Below, one piece after another: positions 16,866 to 25,120 of a stretch of DNA of 64,000 bases; positions within the stretch are counted from its first letter, which is position 1; each line of letters starts with the position of its first letter. The notes beneath the pieces were generated by a model that had not been told where the DNA came from, did not search any database, and saw nothing but the letters and a program-made list of their open reading frames with translations. Source of the stretch: a bacterium (lineage in GTDB: Bacteria > Patescibacteriota > Patescibacteriia > 2-12-FULL-60-25); contig JAJYXM010000016.1 in the NCBI GenBank assembly GCA_021796435.1, forward strand, positions 936,625-1,000,624, written 5' to 3'. A program made the translations under genes and the position numbers.

Positions 16866-16890
16866 GTTCTGGTGGTAGCATGGAGACCTA

Positions 16891-17334
16891 TCAGCTCGCT
16901 GAAGCTCGTAGCTCCGGCGGTGACAGCGGTCCTCCTGGCCCCTTGGGCACATCGAGAGGCAGCAGCGACTGGTGATAGAACAGCACCCCGCAGTCGGCGT
17001 AGTCCACCAAGCTTCTCTTGCGTCCGCGGCGCAGCAGACTGGAAAGATAGGCATGGAACCGTTTCCGCTCCAGGATCAACGCACGGAAGGTGCGGGACCG
17101 GCATTCCACTACCCTCACGCAGCGCGCCGGAATCGGCAGTTTATGTTCCTTGAACCAGCGTTTGTTGTATACGATCGCAGTCGGGTTTCCGGCCTCTCCG
17201 CCGAAAATCACGACAAACTCCGCCCAGACGGCGTGCTGGCCCGAGCGATCACGCGCCACGGCAAGCGCGTCATCAAGACGCCTTGTCCTGATTCTCGCCT
17301 CAAGCTTGGCTACGGCACTCTGTTTCTTTCCCAT
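16891..17334 (-). CDS. Basic protein of unknown function, accessory unit
   Basis: About 147 residues from the ATG at 17334, preceded by GAGGAGGATCCG (a strong Shine-Dalgarno sequence). It is rich in Arg/Lys with a RKRFHAYLSSLLRRGRKRS stretch, and has no signal peptide or membrane helix. The C-terminal tail is Pro/Gly/Ala-rich. No family recognised; nucleic-acid binding is possible from charge alone. A single-gene unit with its own promoter and terminator. Confidence 0.65.
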   Translation of the reverse strand: MGKKQSAVAKLEARIRTRRLDDALAVARDRSGQHAVWAEFVVIFGGEAGNPTAIVYNKRWFKEHKLPIPARCVRVVECRSRTFRALILERKRFHAYLSSLLRRGRKRSLVDYADCGVLFYHQSLLPLDVPKGPGGPLSPPELRASAS

Positions 17335-17364
17335 CGGATCCTCCTCGAATGAAAGTACGTGGGT

Positions 17365-17393
17365 CATTTAAACAGACAAGAAGGAATAGTCAA
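17365..17393 (-). promoter_or_regulatory. Promoter TTGACT-N17-TAAATG
   Basis: -35 TTGACT (17393-17388), 17-nt spacer, -10 TAAATG (17370-17365); leader of about 24 nt to the ATG at 17334. It overlaps the downstream side of the previous unit's terminator region. Confidence 0.7.
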
Positions 17394-17403
17394 ATTACTG
17401 AAA

Positions 17404-17447
17404 CACCCGCCATCCGAGGTCGCGTTGAATGCGCTGGATGACGGGTG
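17404..17447 (-). terminator. Terminator hairpin of the receiver-domain gene
   Basis: Long stem CACCCGTCATCC/GGATGGCGGGTG (one mismatch) with an inner GCGC/GCGC pairing, 13 nt after the stop at 17460 and followed on the minus strand by TTTCAGTAATTT. Confidence 0.75.
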
Positions 17448-17459
17448 CCAAGTAAGGAG

Positions 17460-18419
17460 CTAGAGGCTTGAGATGATCCGGCGTAGCAAGTAGACATTCC
17501 TACCCTTGTCGTAGTTGTCGTAAACGCCGACTGACTCCAGCTCGTCACCCGCTCCGCCTGTATTGCCTACGAAGCGGATCCGGCAGCCGGGTTGCTGACG
17601 TCGGATTTCGGTGATGACCTCGGTACCACAGATAGGCATCAGACCCTCCTCCATCAGCACGATGTCGGGCTTCCAAGTGATGACCTGTCTAGCCGTGTCC
17701 TCGACCAGCTTCTGGTACCTCGGATCACTCGATTGCAGCTCGTCTTCATCACCTACTGTATAAAAGTAGAGGTACTCGATGGCTACATCCGGATAGCCGG
17801 CCAACGGGCGAGCTGACCAGGCCAGGGCCAGACTGTCGTCATCAACCAAGAGCACCGTCAGTGGTCTTGAAGGAGGCTTAGCCTCTGCAGAATGCACGAC
17901 GGTGTGCTGCGAGTAATCCGGACGGACTGCAGGCTGACCAAGGTCAAGCAGTTCATGGTTCAGCCTCGCCATGTACTCCCTGAGCCACTCGGACCGCTGG
18001 TGCAACGGCCAGGCCGCAACCTCGCGCTCAACTGTAGCGCGCACCTTCTTTGCCGTTTCTTCCATAGGTATCTCAGCCATCATGTTGACGCCGCCGTAGT
18101 GGCCCTGGATCCACGTCCGGACAAGAGCGTTCACTTTAGCTTCATTGACGCCACGTAGATGTTTGGGGCGAGCTCGCCTGAGCGTCTCCACCTCGAGGCC
18201 AGGGACGGGCATACCGTGCGCGTGCAGGATTGCGCTGAGATCCTCAATGACCTGAAGACGCATATCGCAGATGGTTTCCTGCCTATGTCTCGTTTGGCGC
18301 TTCTCAGACCTGAGAAACGGCAAGTCGAGAAGTTCAGCCAGATCCTGCGCAACTTTCAGGTCACTACCGAGCTTTGCCTGGACCTGCTTGACATACCAGC
18401 CGTAGCTGAAAGAACTCAT
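17460..18419 (-). CDS. Receiver-domain protein with Glu at the phospho-acceptor site
   Basis: About 319 residues. The start is chosen at the second of two ATGs (18419), which puts AAGGAG at a normal 6-nt spacing. Residues 1-185 are helical and unrecognised. Residues about 190-315 look like a CheY-type receiver: acidic pair in VLLVDDDS, then PDIVLMEEGLMPICG where the usual Asp after VLM is Glu, and a Lys in NYDKG. The Thr/Ser switch position is Asn (FVGNTGG). Glu often mimics phospho-Asp, so a constitutively active or phosphorylation-independent state is plausible. No DNA-binding output domain is obvious. A single-gene accessory unit. Confidence 0.72.
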   Translation of the reverse strand: MSSFSYGWYVKQVQAKLGSDLKVAQDLAELLDLPFLRSEKRQTRHRQETICDMRLQVIEDLSAILHAHGMPVPGLEVETLRRARPKHLRGVNEAKVNALVRTWIQGHYGGVNMMAEIPMEETAKKVRATVEREVAAWPLHQRSEWLREYMARLNHELLDLGQPAVRPDYSQHTVVHSAEAKPPSRPLTVLLVDDDSLALAWSARPLAGYPDVAIEYLYFYTVGDEDELQSSDPRYQKLVEDTARQVITWKPDIVLMEEGLMPICGTEVITEIRRQQPGCRIRFVGNTGGAGDELESVGVYDNYDKGRNVYLLRRIISSL

Positions 18420-18466
18420 CATCAGCTCCTTGTGAAGTCGTCCGAAAGAGCAACGAAACAAAAATT

Positions 18467-18495
18467 TAATTACTGCTTTTTTAGGGATTTGTCAA
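18467..18495 (-). promoter_or_regulatory. Promoter TTGACA-N17-TAATTA
   Basis: -35 TTGACA (18495-18490), 17-nt spacer, -10 TAATTA (18472-18467). It is back to back with smpB on the other strand, whose own likely -35 (TTGTCA) overlaps this one. Confidence 0.75.
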
Positions 18496-18530
18496 CCAAT
18501 CGGGGCTAAAGTATGCTGTGCTGGAATCAG

Positions 18531-19001
18531 ATGAAACAGGTGGCGCCAAAAAATTTTACGGAGAACCGTAAAGCCAGACACGACTATGAAAGCTTGGAGA
18601 AATACCAGGCAGGGTTGGTCTTGACCGGCGGAGAGACGAAATCCATACGCGAGGGTGGAGCAAAGCTCGAAGGTTCGCATCTTGTCCTGCACGGAGGTGA
18701 ATTGTGGCTACTTGGCACGCATATCAAGCCTTACAGCAAAGCCGGGAGGATCGAGGGGTATGACCCGACGCGTAGCCGTAAAGTACTGATCCACAAGAAA
18801 GAACTACGCTATTTAGCAGGTAAAATCCAAGAAAAAGGCTTGACATTGGTGCCTTTTTCGCTGTATGCTTCTGGCCGTCAGATCAAGCTGTCTTTTGGCT
18901 TATGCCGAGGACGAAAAGCCCATGACAAGCGCGAACACATCAAATCGCGCGAGCTCGACCGCCAAGCCCACCGTGTCATGCGAGGCGAGGACGTCGAATA
19001 A
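18531..19001 (+). CDS. smpB: SsrA-binding protein
   Basis: About 156 residues from the ATG at 18531 (MKQVAPKNFTENRKARHDY). It binds tmRNA and delivers it to stalled ribosomes. The conserved GLVLTGGETKSIR, GSHLVLHGGELWL, and HKKELRYLAGKIQEKGLTLVP segments (shown by parts) match the SmpB OB-fold, and the tail is basic (HIKSRELDRQAHRVMRG). The stop codon abuts the first base of the tmRNA gene, so both come from one transcript. Confidence 0.96.
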   Translation: MKQVAPKNFTENRKARHDYESLEKYQAGLVLTGGETKSIREGGAKLEGSHLVLHGGELWLLGTHIKPYSKAGRIEGYDPTRSRKVLIHKKELRYLAGKIQEKGLTLVPFSLYASGRQIKLSFGLCRGRKAHDKREHIKSRELDRQAHRVMRGEDVE

Positions 19002-19400
19002 GGGGATGACGAGCTTTGACGGACGGTACCTTTGACAGTCTGCAGGCTGAGCTGGGACGACTCACAAAACCATCCCAAATGAGATAACTGCCAATGTTAT
19101 TTCGAAGGTGAAGACCGCGATCGCTTCGGCGTTCCGCGTCTCTTCCCCTGCAATGGCCCTCGCCTAAACCGCGAACGGCCCGCTCCCCCTCCGTGCGCCC
19201 GACATAGAGGATGTGAGCGCCATACTTCGGGATATAGACGGAACGCCGACAGGCCGTTCCGTCCGAAACTGGCGTCTGTCTAGATCCATCGGTCTTGTCC
19301 GTTTTACCCGATAGGTCGAAATACCGAACGGAATAAGCCTGTGCATGAAGACGTTGAAGTCCCGCTTCGGACGGGGGTGCGACTCCCCCCATCTCCACCA
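19002..19400 (+). ncRNA. ssrA: Transfer-messenger RNA
   Basis: The 5' end GGGGATG pairs with the 3' CATCTCC (one G-U), followed by encoded ACCA at 19397-19400. The T-arm GGGGGTGCGACTCCCCCC is present just before it. A tag reading frame ending in TAA at about 19168 encodes a peptide that can be read as starting ANVISKVKTA and ending SSPAMALA, with GCC as resume codon after ATAACT; the last residues are MALA rather than the usual LAA. No gap separates it from smpB. Confidence 0.93.
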
Positions 19401-19420
19401 AACTTAAATCAATGTCCAGA

Positions 19421-19500
19421 TACGAATTACGAATCACGGATTGTGGCCTAGCCGAAAGCAAGGTCCAGAATTTGGCATTCGGCATTCGTAACTAATTTTC
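19421..19500. repeat. AATTACGAAT-type degenerate repeat tract
   Basis: atacgaattacgaatcacgga followed by ggcattcggcattcgtaactaattt (quoted in part): AT-rich heptamer-like units also found at 25083-25117 next to thrS. It lies between ssrA and infC; no gene. Confidence 0.55.
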
Positions 19501-19507
19501 GACTTCA

Positions 19508-20062
19508 ATGCGCATCCATTATAAACGTAGGAATTTCATCAAACCGATCGGCCAGGAATATCGCGCCAACGAGCAGATCCGCGTACCCGAAGTCAGGGTC
19601 ATCGACGAGAACGGAAAATTCTTGGGCGTACTCAAGACATTCGATGCGTTGAAGTTGGCTCGTGAACGTGAACACGATCTGGTCGAAGTCTCGCCGAAAG
19701 AAAATCCCCCAGTCTGCAAATTCCTGGATTACGGAACTTTCAAATACCAGAAGGCCAAGGAACAGCGTGCACAGAAAGCTCATGCCAAGAAAGTCGAGGT
19801 CAAAGGCATCAGACTCTCCGTCAAGATGGGCGCGCACGATATCGACGTAAGGAAGAAGCAGGCACTCAAATTCCTTGAGGATGGCGATAAACTGAAGATC
19901 GAGATCATTTTACGCGGTCGTGAGAAGGCTCATGGCGAGCTGGCGGAACAAAGGATACGGGATTTCGCTGCAGCCATCACCGAGACTTATGAGCTCTTTA
20001 TTGAGCAGCCAGTCATGCGCCAGGGCGGGCTGGTTTCGACCATTGTAGGCCGAAAATCTTGA
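19508..20062 (+). CDS. infC: Translation initiation factor IF-3
   Basis: 184 residues with both IF-3 domains: N-terminal YRANEQIRVPEVRVIDENG and C-terminal KGIRLSVKMGAHDIDVRKKQALKFL, quoted by their first residues, plus a KIEIILRGREKAHGELA segment. It starts with a standard ATG at 19508, not the AUU used in enterobacteria. Followed by rpmI and rplT in the classic infC-rpmI-rplT order. Confidence 0.97.
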   Translation: MRIHYKRRNFIKPIGQEYRANEQIRVPEVRVIDENGKFLGVLKTFDALKLAREREHDLVEVSPKENPPVCKFLDYGTFKYQKAKEQRAQKAHAKKVEVKGIRLSVKMGAHDIDVRKKQALKFLEDGDKLKIEIILRGREKAHGELAEQRIRDFAAAITETYELFIEQPVMRQGGLVSTIVGRKS

Positions 20063-20178
20063 TTTTTTCGCCTTTACCGGCTGATACTTAGTCGTTATCC
20101 TTGCTTTTTCCGTAAAGGCATGATAAAAACCCGTAACCGATAGGAAAACCATAAATTTCTACATCCACAAATCACGCT
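20063..20178 (+). promoter_or_regulatory. infC-rpmI intergenic leader, possible L20 control element
   Basis: 116 nt without an ORF. GCCTTTACCGG near 20070 can pair with CCGTAAAGGC near 20119, enclosing about 35 nt. In other bacteria L20 represses this operon by binding an mRNA structure around rpmI; a similar role here is inference from position only. Confidence 0.4.
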
Positions 20179-20358
20179 ATGAAAACGAGAAAAATGATGG
20201 CCAAGCGCGTCAAGATCACCAAGAACGGCAAGATCCTGAAGCGTAAGGGCGGCCAAGACCATTTCAATACCCGTGAAAGCGGTAAAGTTACGCGTAACAA
20301 ACGGCGTGATTTTACGATGGGTGAGACTTTCGCGAAGGCCCTAAAACAGCAAGCCTAG
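20179..20358 (+). CDS. rpmI: 50S ribosomal protein L35
   Basis: 59 residues beginning MKTRKMMAKRVKITKNGK, very basic, with the L35 pattern of a KRKGGQDHFN segment and the RNKRRDF motif. Short but in the expected infC-rpmI-rplT position and in an open frame without overlap. Confidence 0.93.
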   Translation: MKTRKMMAKRVKITKNGKILKRKGGQDHFNTRESGKVTRNKRRDFTMGETFAKALKQQA

Positions 20359-20413
20359 AAGATCCATAAACTAGGGCGTGGTGAACCTCGCCCCTACGAC
20401 TGAACTAAACGAT

Positions 20414-20752
20414 ATGCCTAGAATCAAACGTGGAACACATCATGTAAAACGCCGCAAAAACATCCTAGCCCGTACCAAGGGCATGATGTGGGGCCGCAAA
20501 TCCAAACTTAAGCTGGCCAAAACGGCTGCGTCCAAATCTGGCGTCAATGCCTACGTCGGCCGCAAGCTTAAGAAGCGCAATAACCGCAGGCTGCAGCAGA
20601 CGCGCATCGGTGCAGCAGCGAAGGCATTGGGCACCAAATATAGCGCCATCATAGGCGATCTCAAGAAAAAGAACGTCATTCTAGACAGGAAATCCTTGTC
20701 AGAAATCGCACGTCTCTATCCGGCAGTTTTCGAGAAAATCGTAAAAGCTTAA
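20414..20752 (+). CDS. rplT: 50S ribosomal protein L20
   Basis: 112 residues from the ATG at 20414 (MPRIKRGTHHVKRRKNILA). Conserved GMMWGRKSKLKLAKTA and the RRLQQTRIGAAAKALG region identify L20, which is needed for early 50S assembly. The frame extends upstream, but the start at MPRIKRG matches the family. Confidence 0.97.
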   Translation: MPRIKRGTHHVKRRKNILARTKGMMWGRKSKLKLAKTAASKSGVNAYVGRKLKKRNNRRLQQTRIGAAAKALGTKYSAIIGDLKKKNVILDRKSLSEIARLYPAVFEKIVKA

Positions 20753-20770
20753 AGTAAAGTTATCAACAAC

Positions 20771-20804
20771 ACAAAAGCTCCGCTGGGTTAAGCGGAGCTT
20801 TTGT
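20771..20804 (+). terminator. Intrinsic terminator of the infC-rpmI-rplT operon
   Basis: 14-bp stem ACAAAAGCTCCGCT/AGCGGAGCTTTTGT with a 6-nt loop. The following TGTGCTATAAT is the promoter of the next gene, so terminator and promoter are fused. Confidence 0.9.
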
Positions 20805-20812
20805 GCTATAAT
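20804..20812 (+). promoter_or_regulatory. Extended -10 promoter TGCTATAAT
   Basis: Perfect extended -10 immediately after the rplT terminator stem; predicted start of transcription about 20819, giving a leader of about 16 nt before the ATG at 20835. Confidence 0.75.
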
Positions 20813-20834
20813 CTTGTCGAACATAATTTTATAT

Positions 20835-23234
20835 ATGGCTAAAAATAAATACGAAGGTGGCGCGACTGGCGCTGCACAAGAGCGAGTACCCCAACCCGGA
20901 CGCGGTACGGACGGCGCGTCGTCCATCGGGATAGACAAAAAGCACCTCGCTGCCATGCAGCGTAGCGACGAAAAGGAAGCTGCAGCCGCATTACGCAAAA
21001 TAAAGCAGGACATCGGCATACAGTCGACTTTGAGCAACCCGGAAGCGATGGTCATGACACTGGAGAGCGTAGATTACGACCAGCTCAGCCGTGTCCACGA
21101 AGATCTGGAGGCTCTGGCGGAAGCTTACGCGAAAAGGCTGGCGAACGAGACTGACCCAGACAAGATCGCGGCGATAGAGAACAATAAAGCCAACACCGAA
21201 AGGGTCTTGAAGACTGTTTCCGAGGTCATGCACGAGGCAGTCAAAAAAGACAAGGTCTATGACGCACAAATGTTGGGGCAGATGTTGCAGGAGAAACTCG
21301 CCGAGGGCGCAGCAAGCCCGGCCGAGTCAGCCAACAAGGCCTTAAAAAATCTGCAATCCGAATTCCAGAAGAGGGAAAAAGAACACAACCAGCTTTCGAG
21401 CCGCATAGAACAACTGACTGGCAAAGATATCAGCGAAGTCGCTTCTGAAACAGGACTGCGCAGATGGTGGCGCAGAGGACAGTCGGCCTACGCTGGAGCA
21501 GTCAATGCCTGGAGAGGTTACTTCGGTAAGATTTCTGGCAACACCCCATCACACTATGACAATGCAGGATCGCTCATGGATCGTTGGGACTCGGTAGGCG
21601 TAAGGCTGAACCAATTGGAAGATACGATCAGTGATTTAAGCGTCCATGAACCAGCTAAACTCAAGGAAAAGACCGGAAAAGATCTGGAACGCGAAATGCT
21701 GGGCGAAGAGATGGTCGGACCAGAACAGATCGCTAAAGCCGAAGAGGCACCAAAATTGTCAGCTCTGGACAGGTTTACGAGGATCAAATGGCTTGAGAAA
21801 CAAATAGCCGAAAGAACAGGAACAGCTGAAGATAGCGACTATAAAGCGCGGATGAGACTGCTCAAATACCAAATGGGTGAAGGCTTGAGCCCGGCGGAAG
21901 CTAGTGAATTCGCGATGGAGAAAGAACTTGAGCAGTTGAAGAAAGAGGACGAACTAGACATGGCTGCAAGACGTGAAAGCAGCGCAATGGAAGCGAAGAA
22001 GCGTGAAGAGGCCAAGCTATCGGAACAATGGAAACAAAGTCAGAAAGAAGCGGAGGCTGCACGTAAAGCAGAGGCGGCGGAGGCTGCCAAGAAAGAAGCT
22101 GAAGCGAAAGAGGCACGCGAGATGCAGGAGAAAATCGCGTGGTCTGCACAGATATTGGGACAAGGACAAGCATTCAACATGACGGAAGACATCCTGGGGC
22201 AATATGGCGTCCGAACGACAAAACTCGAGACCACAGCGCCTGACGGCAGCAAACAAGAATACTACTCGGCCTGGCCGAATGCCACAAAAGAACAACGTGA
22301 TAACGCTTTAGCCGTAATCTTCAAGAGCGCAGAGGTCCAGGCCGCCTTACCCTCCGGCGATCAGAAAGAGATAGAACGACTCAAGAAAGAACTGCAGAAA
22401 CTGGAGAAGGCCACCGGTTTGAGACGCTCTCCCCTGCTTGAACCAGCAGGTAAAGCCGGCGTGGGGGTCACTCTGGAATCGGGCAGAGAAGAATCACGCA
22501 GGACCGCGGGTCGCGCTACCGGCGAAGTCGGAGGTGCGCGTGGACGCTCGAAAGCAAGAAGAGCGGAAAACATCCAACCAGCCATCGAAGGACAGCTTAT
22601 CCAAGAAGACATGGGCAAGACTGCGGAAGAAGCGGCTGCGGAGAAGAGGCGCCGTGATCAGGAAGAAGCAGAATCGGTAGACGTAGATTTGAGCGACCTG
22701 GAAGAAGAAACTCCAGAGATGTCAGTCGACGTTGACTTAAGTGATTTAGAGCCTAAGAAGATCAATCTTCGCGAGAGGTTGGGCGTCAAAGGCAAGAAGA
22801 GAATCAATCCCGAGGAGGTTATGGACCTCGCCCGCACCCAAGCCGAACAGGTCTTATCAAAAACCCTGAACCCAGCTGCATACAGGAGCGAAAGACTGCA
22901 CAATAAAGCCTTAGAGATCATCCTGAAACCGATGAGTAAGGAACAGGCCTTGGACGTACTGAATATACCGGATTTAGGCTTGCTGAACGAAGACTTGGCG
23001 GTAAGAATGGCTAAATTCCTTGAGGCTGAACAAGATGGTGCGGAAGCATCCATCATAAACATGCTCAAGACTTACGCGTTAGACAAAGCCAAGGAATCAG
23101 GGCTTGAGAGCAACGCCAAAGTCCAAGAAGTCCTGCTCGGCACGCGAGGGAGGAAGTTCGGCAAAGCTGCAGGCAGGGTCTCAAGAGGCGCAGAACGCAA
23201 CGAGAAGATGCGCAGAGAAGTCAGAGGCCTATAA
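20835..23234 (+). CDS. Large charged coiled-coil protein, unknown
   Basis: 799 residues from the ATG at 20835; the upstream ATG at 20814 would lie inside the promoter. No signal or membrane helix, so cytoplasmic. Long stretches of Glu/Lys/Ala heptads (for example around residues 380-450) predict coiled coil. Near residue 615-640 an acidic motif VDVDLSDLE occurs twice with 7 residues between, and a related YDVDVSELQ occurs in the protein at 59947. The C terminus (from about 650) looks helical and folded. A scaffolding role is guesswork; the family is not recognised. Confidence 0.75.
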   Translation: MAKNKYEGGATGAAQERVPQPGRGTDGASSIGIDKKHLAAMQRSDEKEAAAALRKIKQDIGIQSTLSNPEAMVMTLESVDYDQLSRVHEDLEALAEAYAKRLANETDPDKIAAIENNKANTERVLKTVSEVMHEAVKKDKVYDAQMLGQMLQEKLAEGAASPAESANKALKNLQSEFQKREKEHNQLSSRIEQLTGKDISEVASETGLRRWWRRGQSAYAGAVNAWRGYFGKISGNTPSHYDNAGSLMDRWDSVGVRLNQLEDTISDLSVHEPAKLKEKTGKDLEREMLGEEMVGPEQIAKAEEAPKLSALDRFTRIKWLEKQIAERTGTAEDSDYKARMRLLKYQMGEGLSPAEASEFAMEKELEQLKKEDELDMAARRESSAMEAKKREEAKLSEQWKQSQKEAEAARKAEAAEAAKKEAEAKEAREMQEKIAWSAQILGQGQAFNMTEDILGQYGVRTTKLETTAPDGSKQEYYSAWPNATKEQRDNALAVIFKSAEVQAALPSGDQKEIERLKKELQKLEKATGLRRSPLLEPAGKAGVGVTLESGREESRRTAGRATGEVGGARGRSKARRAENIQPAIEGQLIQEDMGKTAEEAAAEKRRRDQEEAESVDVDLSDLEEETPEMSVDVDLSDLEPKKINLRERLGVKGKKRINPEEVMDLARTQAEQVLSKTLNPAAYRSERLHNKALEIILKPMSKEQALDVLNIPDLGLLNEDLAVRMAKFLEAEQDGAEASIINMLKTYALDKAKESGLESNAKVQEVLLGTRGRKFGKAAGRVSRGAERNEKMRREVRGL

Positions 23235-23250
23235 ATCAAAACAAAAGCAA

Positions 23251-23276
23251 AACCCCGGGTTGAGCCGGGGTTTTTG
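23251..23276. terminator. Bidirectional intrinsic terminator between the coiled-coil gene and thrS
   Basis: AACCCCGG/CCGGGGTT stem with a 6-nt loop and T5 on the plus strand and a matching A-rich side for the minus strand. It serves the convergent genes. Confidence 0.9.
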
Positions 23277-23292
23277 ATTGACTTATCGCAGA

Positions 23293-25077
23293 CTAAGCCC
23301 TTTTCTCCACTTCATCCTGCAGCTTGGAGATGAATTCCGCCTTAGCCATCTCCACCTGGTCTTTCTCCCCTCTCCGTCGTACGGTGAGATTGCCGCTTTC
23401 CATCTCCTTATCGCCAACCACGAGGCTGATCGGCATTTTTTTGGTCTCGGCGTTGCGGATTTTCTTGCCGACGGATTCGGTCGTCTCATCAACCTCGGCC
23501 CGCAGACCCGCATCCTTGAACTCTTCAGCCAATTTCCTGGCGAAATCCACATGCCTGTCGGCCACGGGCAAGATAGCCACCTGGACCGGTGAAAGCCATA
23601 ACGGGAAAGCACCGGCGTAATGCTCTATCGCGATGGAAAGGAAGCGCTCTATGGAACCCATGATGGCGGCATGGATCATGACGATCGTCTCCTGTGTACC
23701 CTCTTCGTTGACGCAGACCAAGCCGAAACGTTCCGGCATGTTCATGTCTAGCTGGATGGTAGCGACTTGCCATTCACGACCCAGGGAATCCTTAGCCATG
23801 AAGTCAAGTTTCGGACCGTAGAACGCAGCTTCGCCTAAACCATCGATCGATTCGACGCCTTTTTCGGCGATTATATCCTTGAGCATGCCTTCAGCGATCA
23901 CCCATTTCTCAGGATCACCGAGGTATTTATCCGGCGTCGCTGGATCATGTCGGCTCAACCTGACCTGCAGTTTGAATCCGAAGACCGCGTAAAATTCGTG
24001 GATTATGTCCCAGATCTTGAGGAATTCATCTTTCGTCTGCGTCATGCGGCAGAATACATGGGCGTCATCTTGCGTGAAACTGCGGACGCGCGACAGACCG
24101 GAAAGCTCACCGGACTGCTCATCGCGATAACACATGGTCGTATTCGCATAACGTTGCGGAAGTTCGCGGTAGCTCCAGAGTTTGCGCGCGTAGATCTGCG
24201 TGTGATGCGGGCAATTCATGGGCTTCATGGCGAATTCGTGGCCTTCGCGCGTCTTTATCTTGAACAGGTCATTCTGGTATTTTTCCCAATGGCCACTGAC
24301 CTCATACAGCTCTTTCTTGGTGATGTGCGGGATCTCTACGCGTTCGTAGCCGCGCATCGAGCGCAGAGACCAGACGAATTCATCCAAAAGGTTGCGGAGG
24401 ATGGTCCCTTTGGGGGTCCAAAGGGGCAGGCCCGGTCCGACCAAATCAGAGAAAGTGAACAGATCGAGAGCCGGACCGAGTATCTTATGGTCACGCTTCT
24501 TGGCCTCCTCCATCATCTTGAGATATGTATCGAGCTCTTCCTGGGTAGCGAAATCAAGGCCATAGATGCGTTGCAGCTGGGGATTGGTCTCTTTTCCGCG
24601 CCAGTAGACACCGGCGATACGGAAAAGCTTGAACGCACCGATTTCGGCCGCATGGTCAACGTGTGGGCCACGACACAGATCAGTGAAGTCGCCCGTCTTA
24701 TACACGCTGACGGTTTCGACATTGGCTGCATCCACATCGCCAGCTTCATCGGCGGAGATTTTGGTCGTGCCGCGTTCCTTCAGGTCTTTGAGAAGTTCTA
24801 CTTTGTACGTCTGACCCATCTCACCGAACATACTTATTGCGTCATCCAGAGGCATCTCTTCGCGGATGAACTCAGGGTTTTCCGCTACGATCTTACCCAT
24901 TTCATCCTGGATCTTCTCCAGATCCTCCGGGGTCAGCGCCCGTCCGATATCGATATCGTAATAAAATCCGTTCTCTATGACAGGACCGACGCCGAATTTC
25001 GCCTGTGGGAACAGACGTTTGACTGCGGCAGCCATGACGTGTGCCGCGCTGTGGCGGCGTGTTTCGATAGGTAGCAT
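23293..25077 (-). CDS. thrS: Threonine--tRNA ligase, lacking the TGS domain
   Basis: 594 residues from the ATG at 25077 (the frame's TTG at 25083 is not needed). It begins directly in the editing domain (HSAAHVMAAAVKRLFP with the HxxxH motif), so the N-terminal TGS domain of about 60 residues found in E. coli ThrRS is absent. The catalytic core has the zinc-binding Cys in MNCPHH, class II motif 2 (YRDEQSG...RVRSFTQDDAH) and motif 3 (GSIERF), followed by the anticodon-binding domain. Expression is probably controlled by the T-box leader at 25121-25278. Confidence 0.96.
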   Translation of the reverse strand: MLPIETRRHSAAHVMAAAVKRLFPQAKFGVGPVIENGFYYDIDIGRALTPEDLEKIQDEMGKIVAENPEFIREEMPLDDAISMFGEMGQTYKVELLKDLKERGTTKISADEAGDVDAANVETVSVYKTGDFTDLCRGPHVDHAAEIGAFKLFRIAGVYWRGKETNPQLQRIYGLDFATQEELDTYLKMMEEAKKRDHKILGPALDLFTFSDLVGPGLPLWTPKGTILRNLLDEFVWSLRSMRGYERVEIPHITKKELYEVSGHWEKYQNDLFKIKTREGHEFAMKPMNCPHHTQIYARKLWSYRELPQRYANTTMCYRDEQSGELSGLSRVRSFTQDDAHVFCRMTQTKDEFLKIWDIIHEFYAVFGFKLQVRLSRHDPATPDKYLGDPEKWVIAEGMLKDIIAEKGVESIDGLGEAAFYGPKLDFMAKDSLGREWQVATIQLDMNMPERFGLVCVNEEGTQETIVMIHAAIMGSIERFLSIAIEHYAGAFPLWLSPVQVAILPVADRHVDFARKLAEEFKDAGLRAEVDETTESVGKKIRNAETKKMPISLVVGDKEMESGNLTVRRRGEKDQVEMAKAEFISKLQDEVEKRA

Positions 25078-25082
25078 AGTCA

Positions 25083-25117
25083 ATTACAAATTACGAATGA
25101 CTAATTACGAATTAGTT
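25083..25117. repeat. AATTACGAAT-type repeat tract at the thrS start
   Basis: aattacaaattacgaatgac followed by taattacgaattag: three to four degenerate units between the T-box terminator and the thrS start codon. Similar to the tract at 19421-19500. Confidence 0.6.
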
Positions 25118-25120
25118 CGG

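Noticed and set aside
20063-20178. T-box or tRNA-like leader ahead of rpmI
   Set aside because: No GGUGGNACC box and no terminator; only a modest hairpin.
23947-25074. A 375-codon open frame on the plus strand across thrS
   Set aside because: It lies entirely antisense to thrS, whose catalytic motifs are unambiguous; long antisense frames are expected in GC-rich genes.
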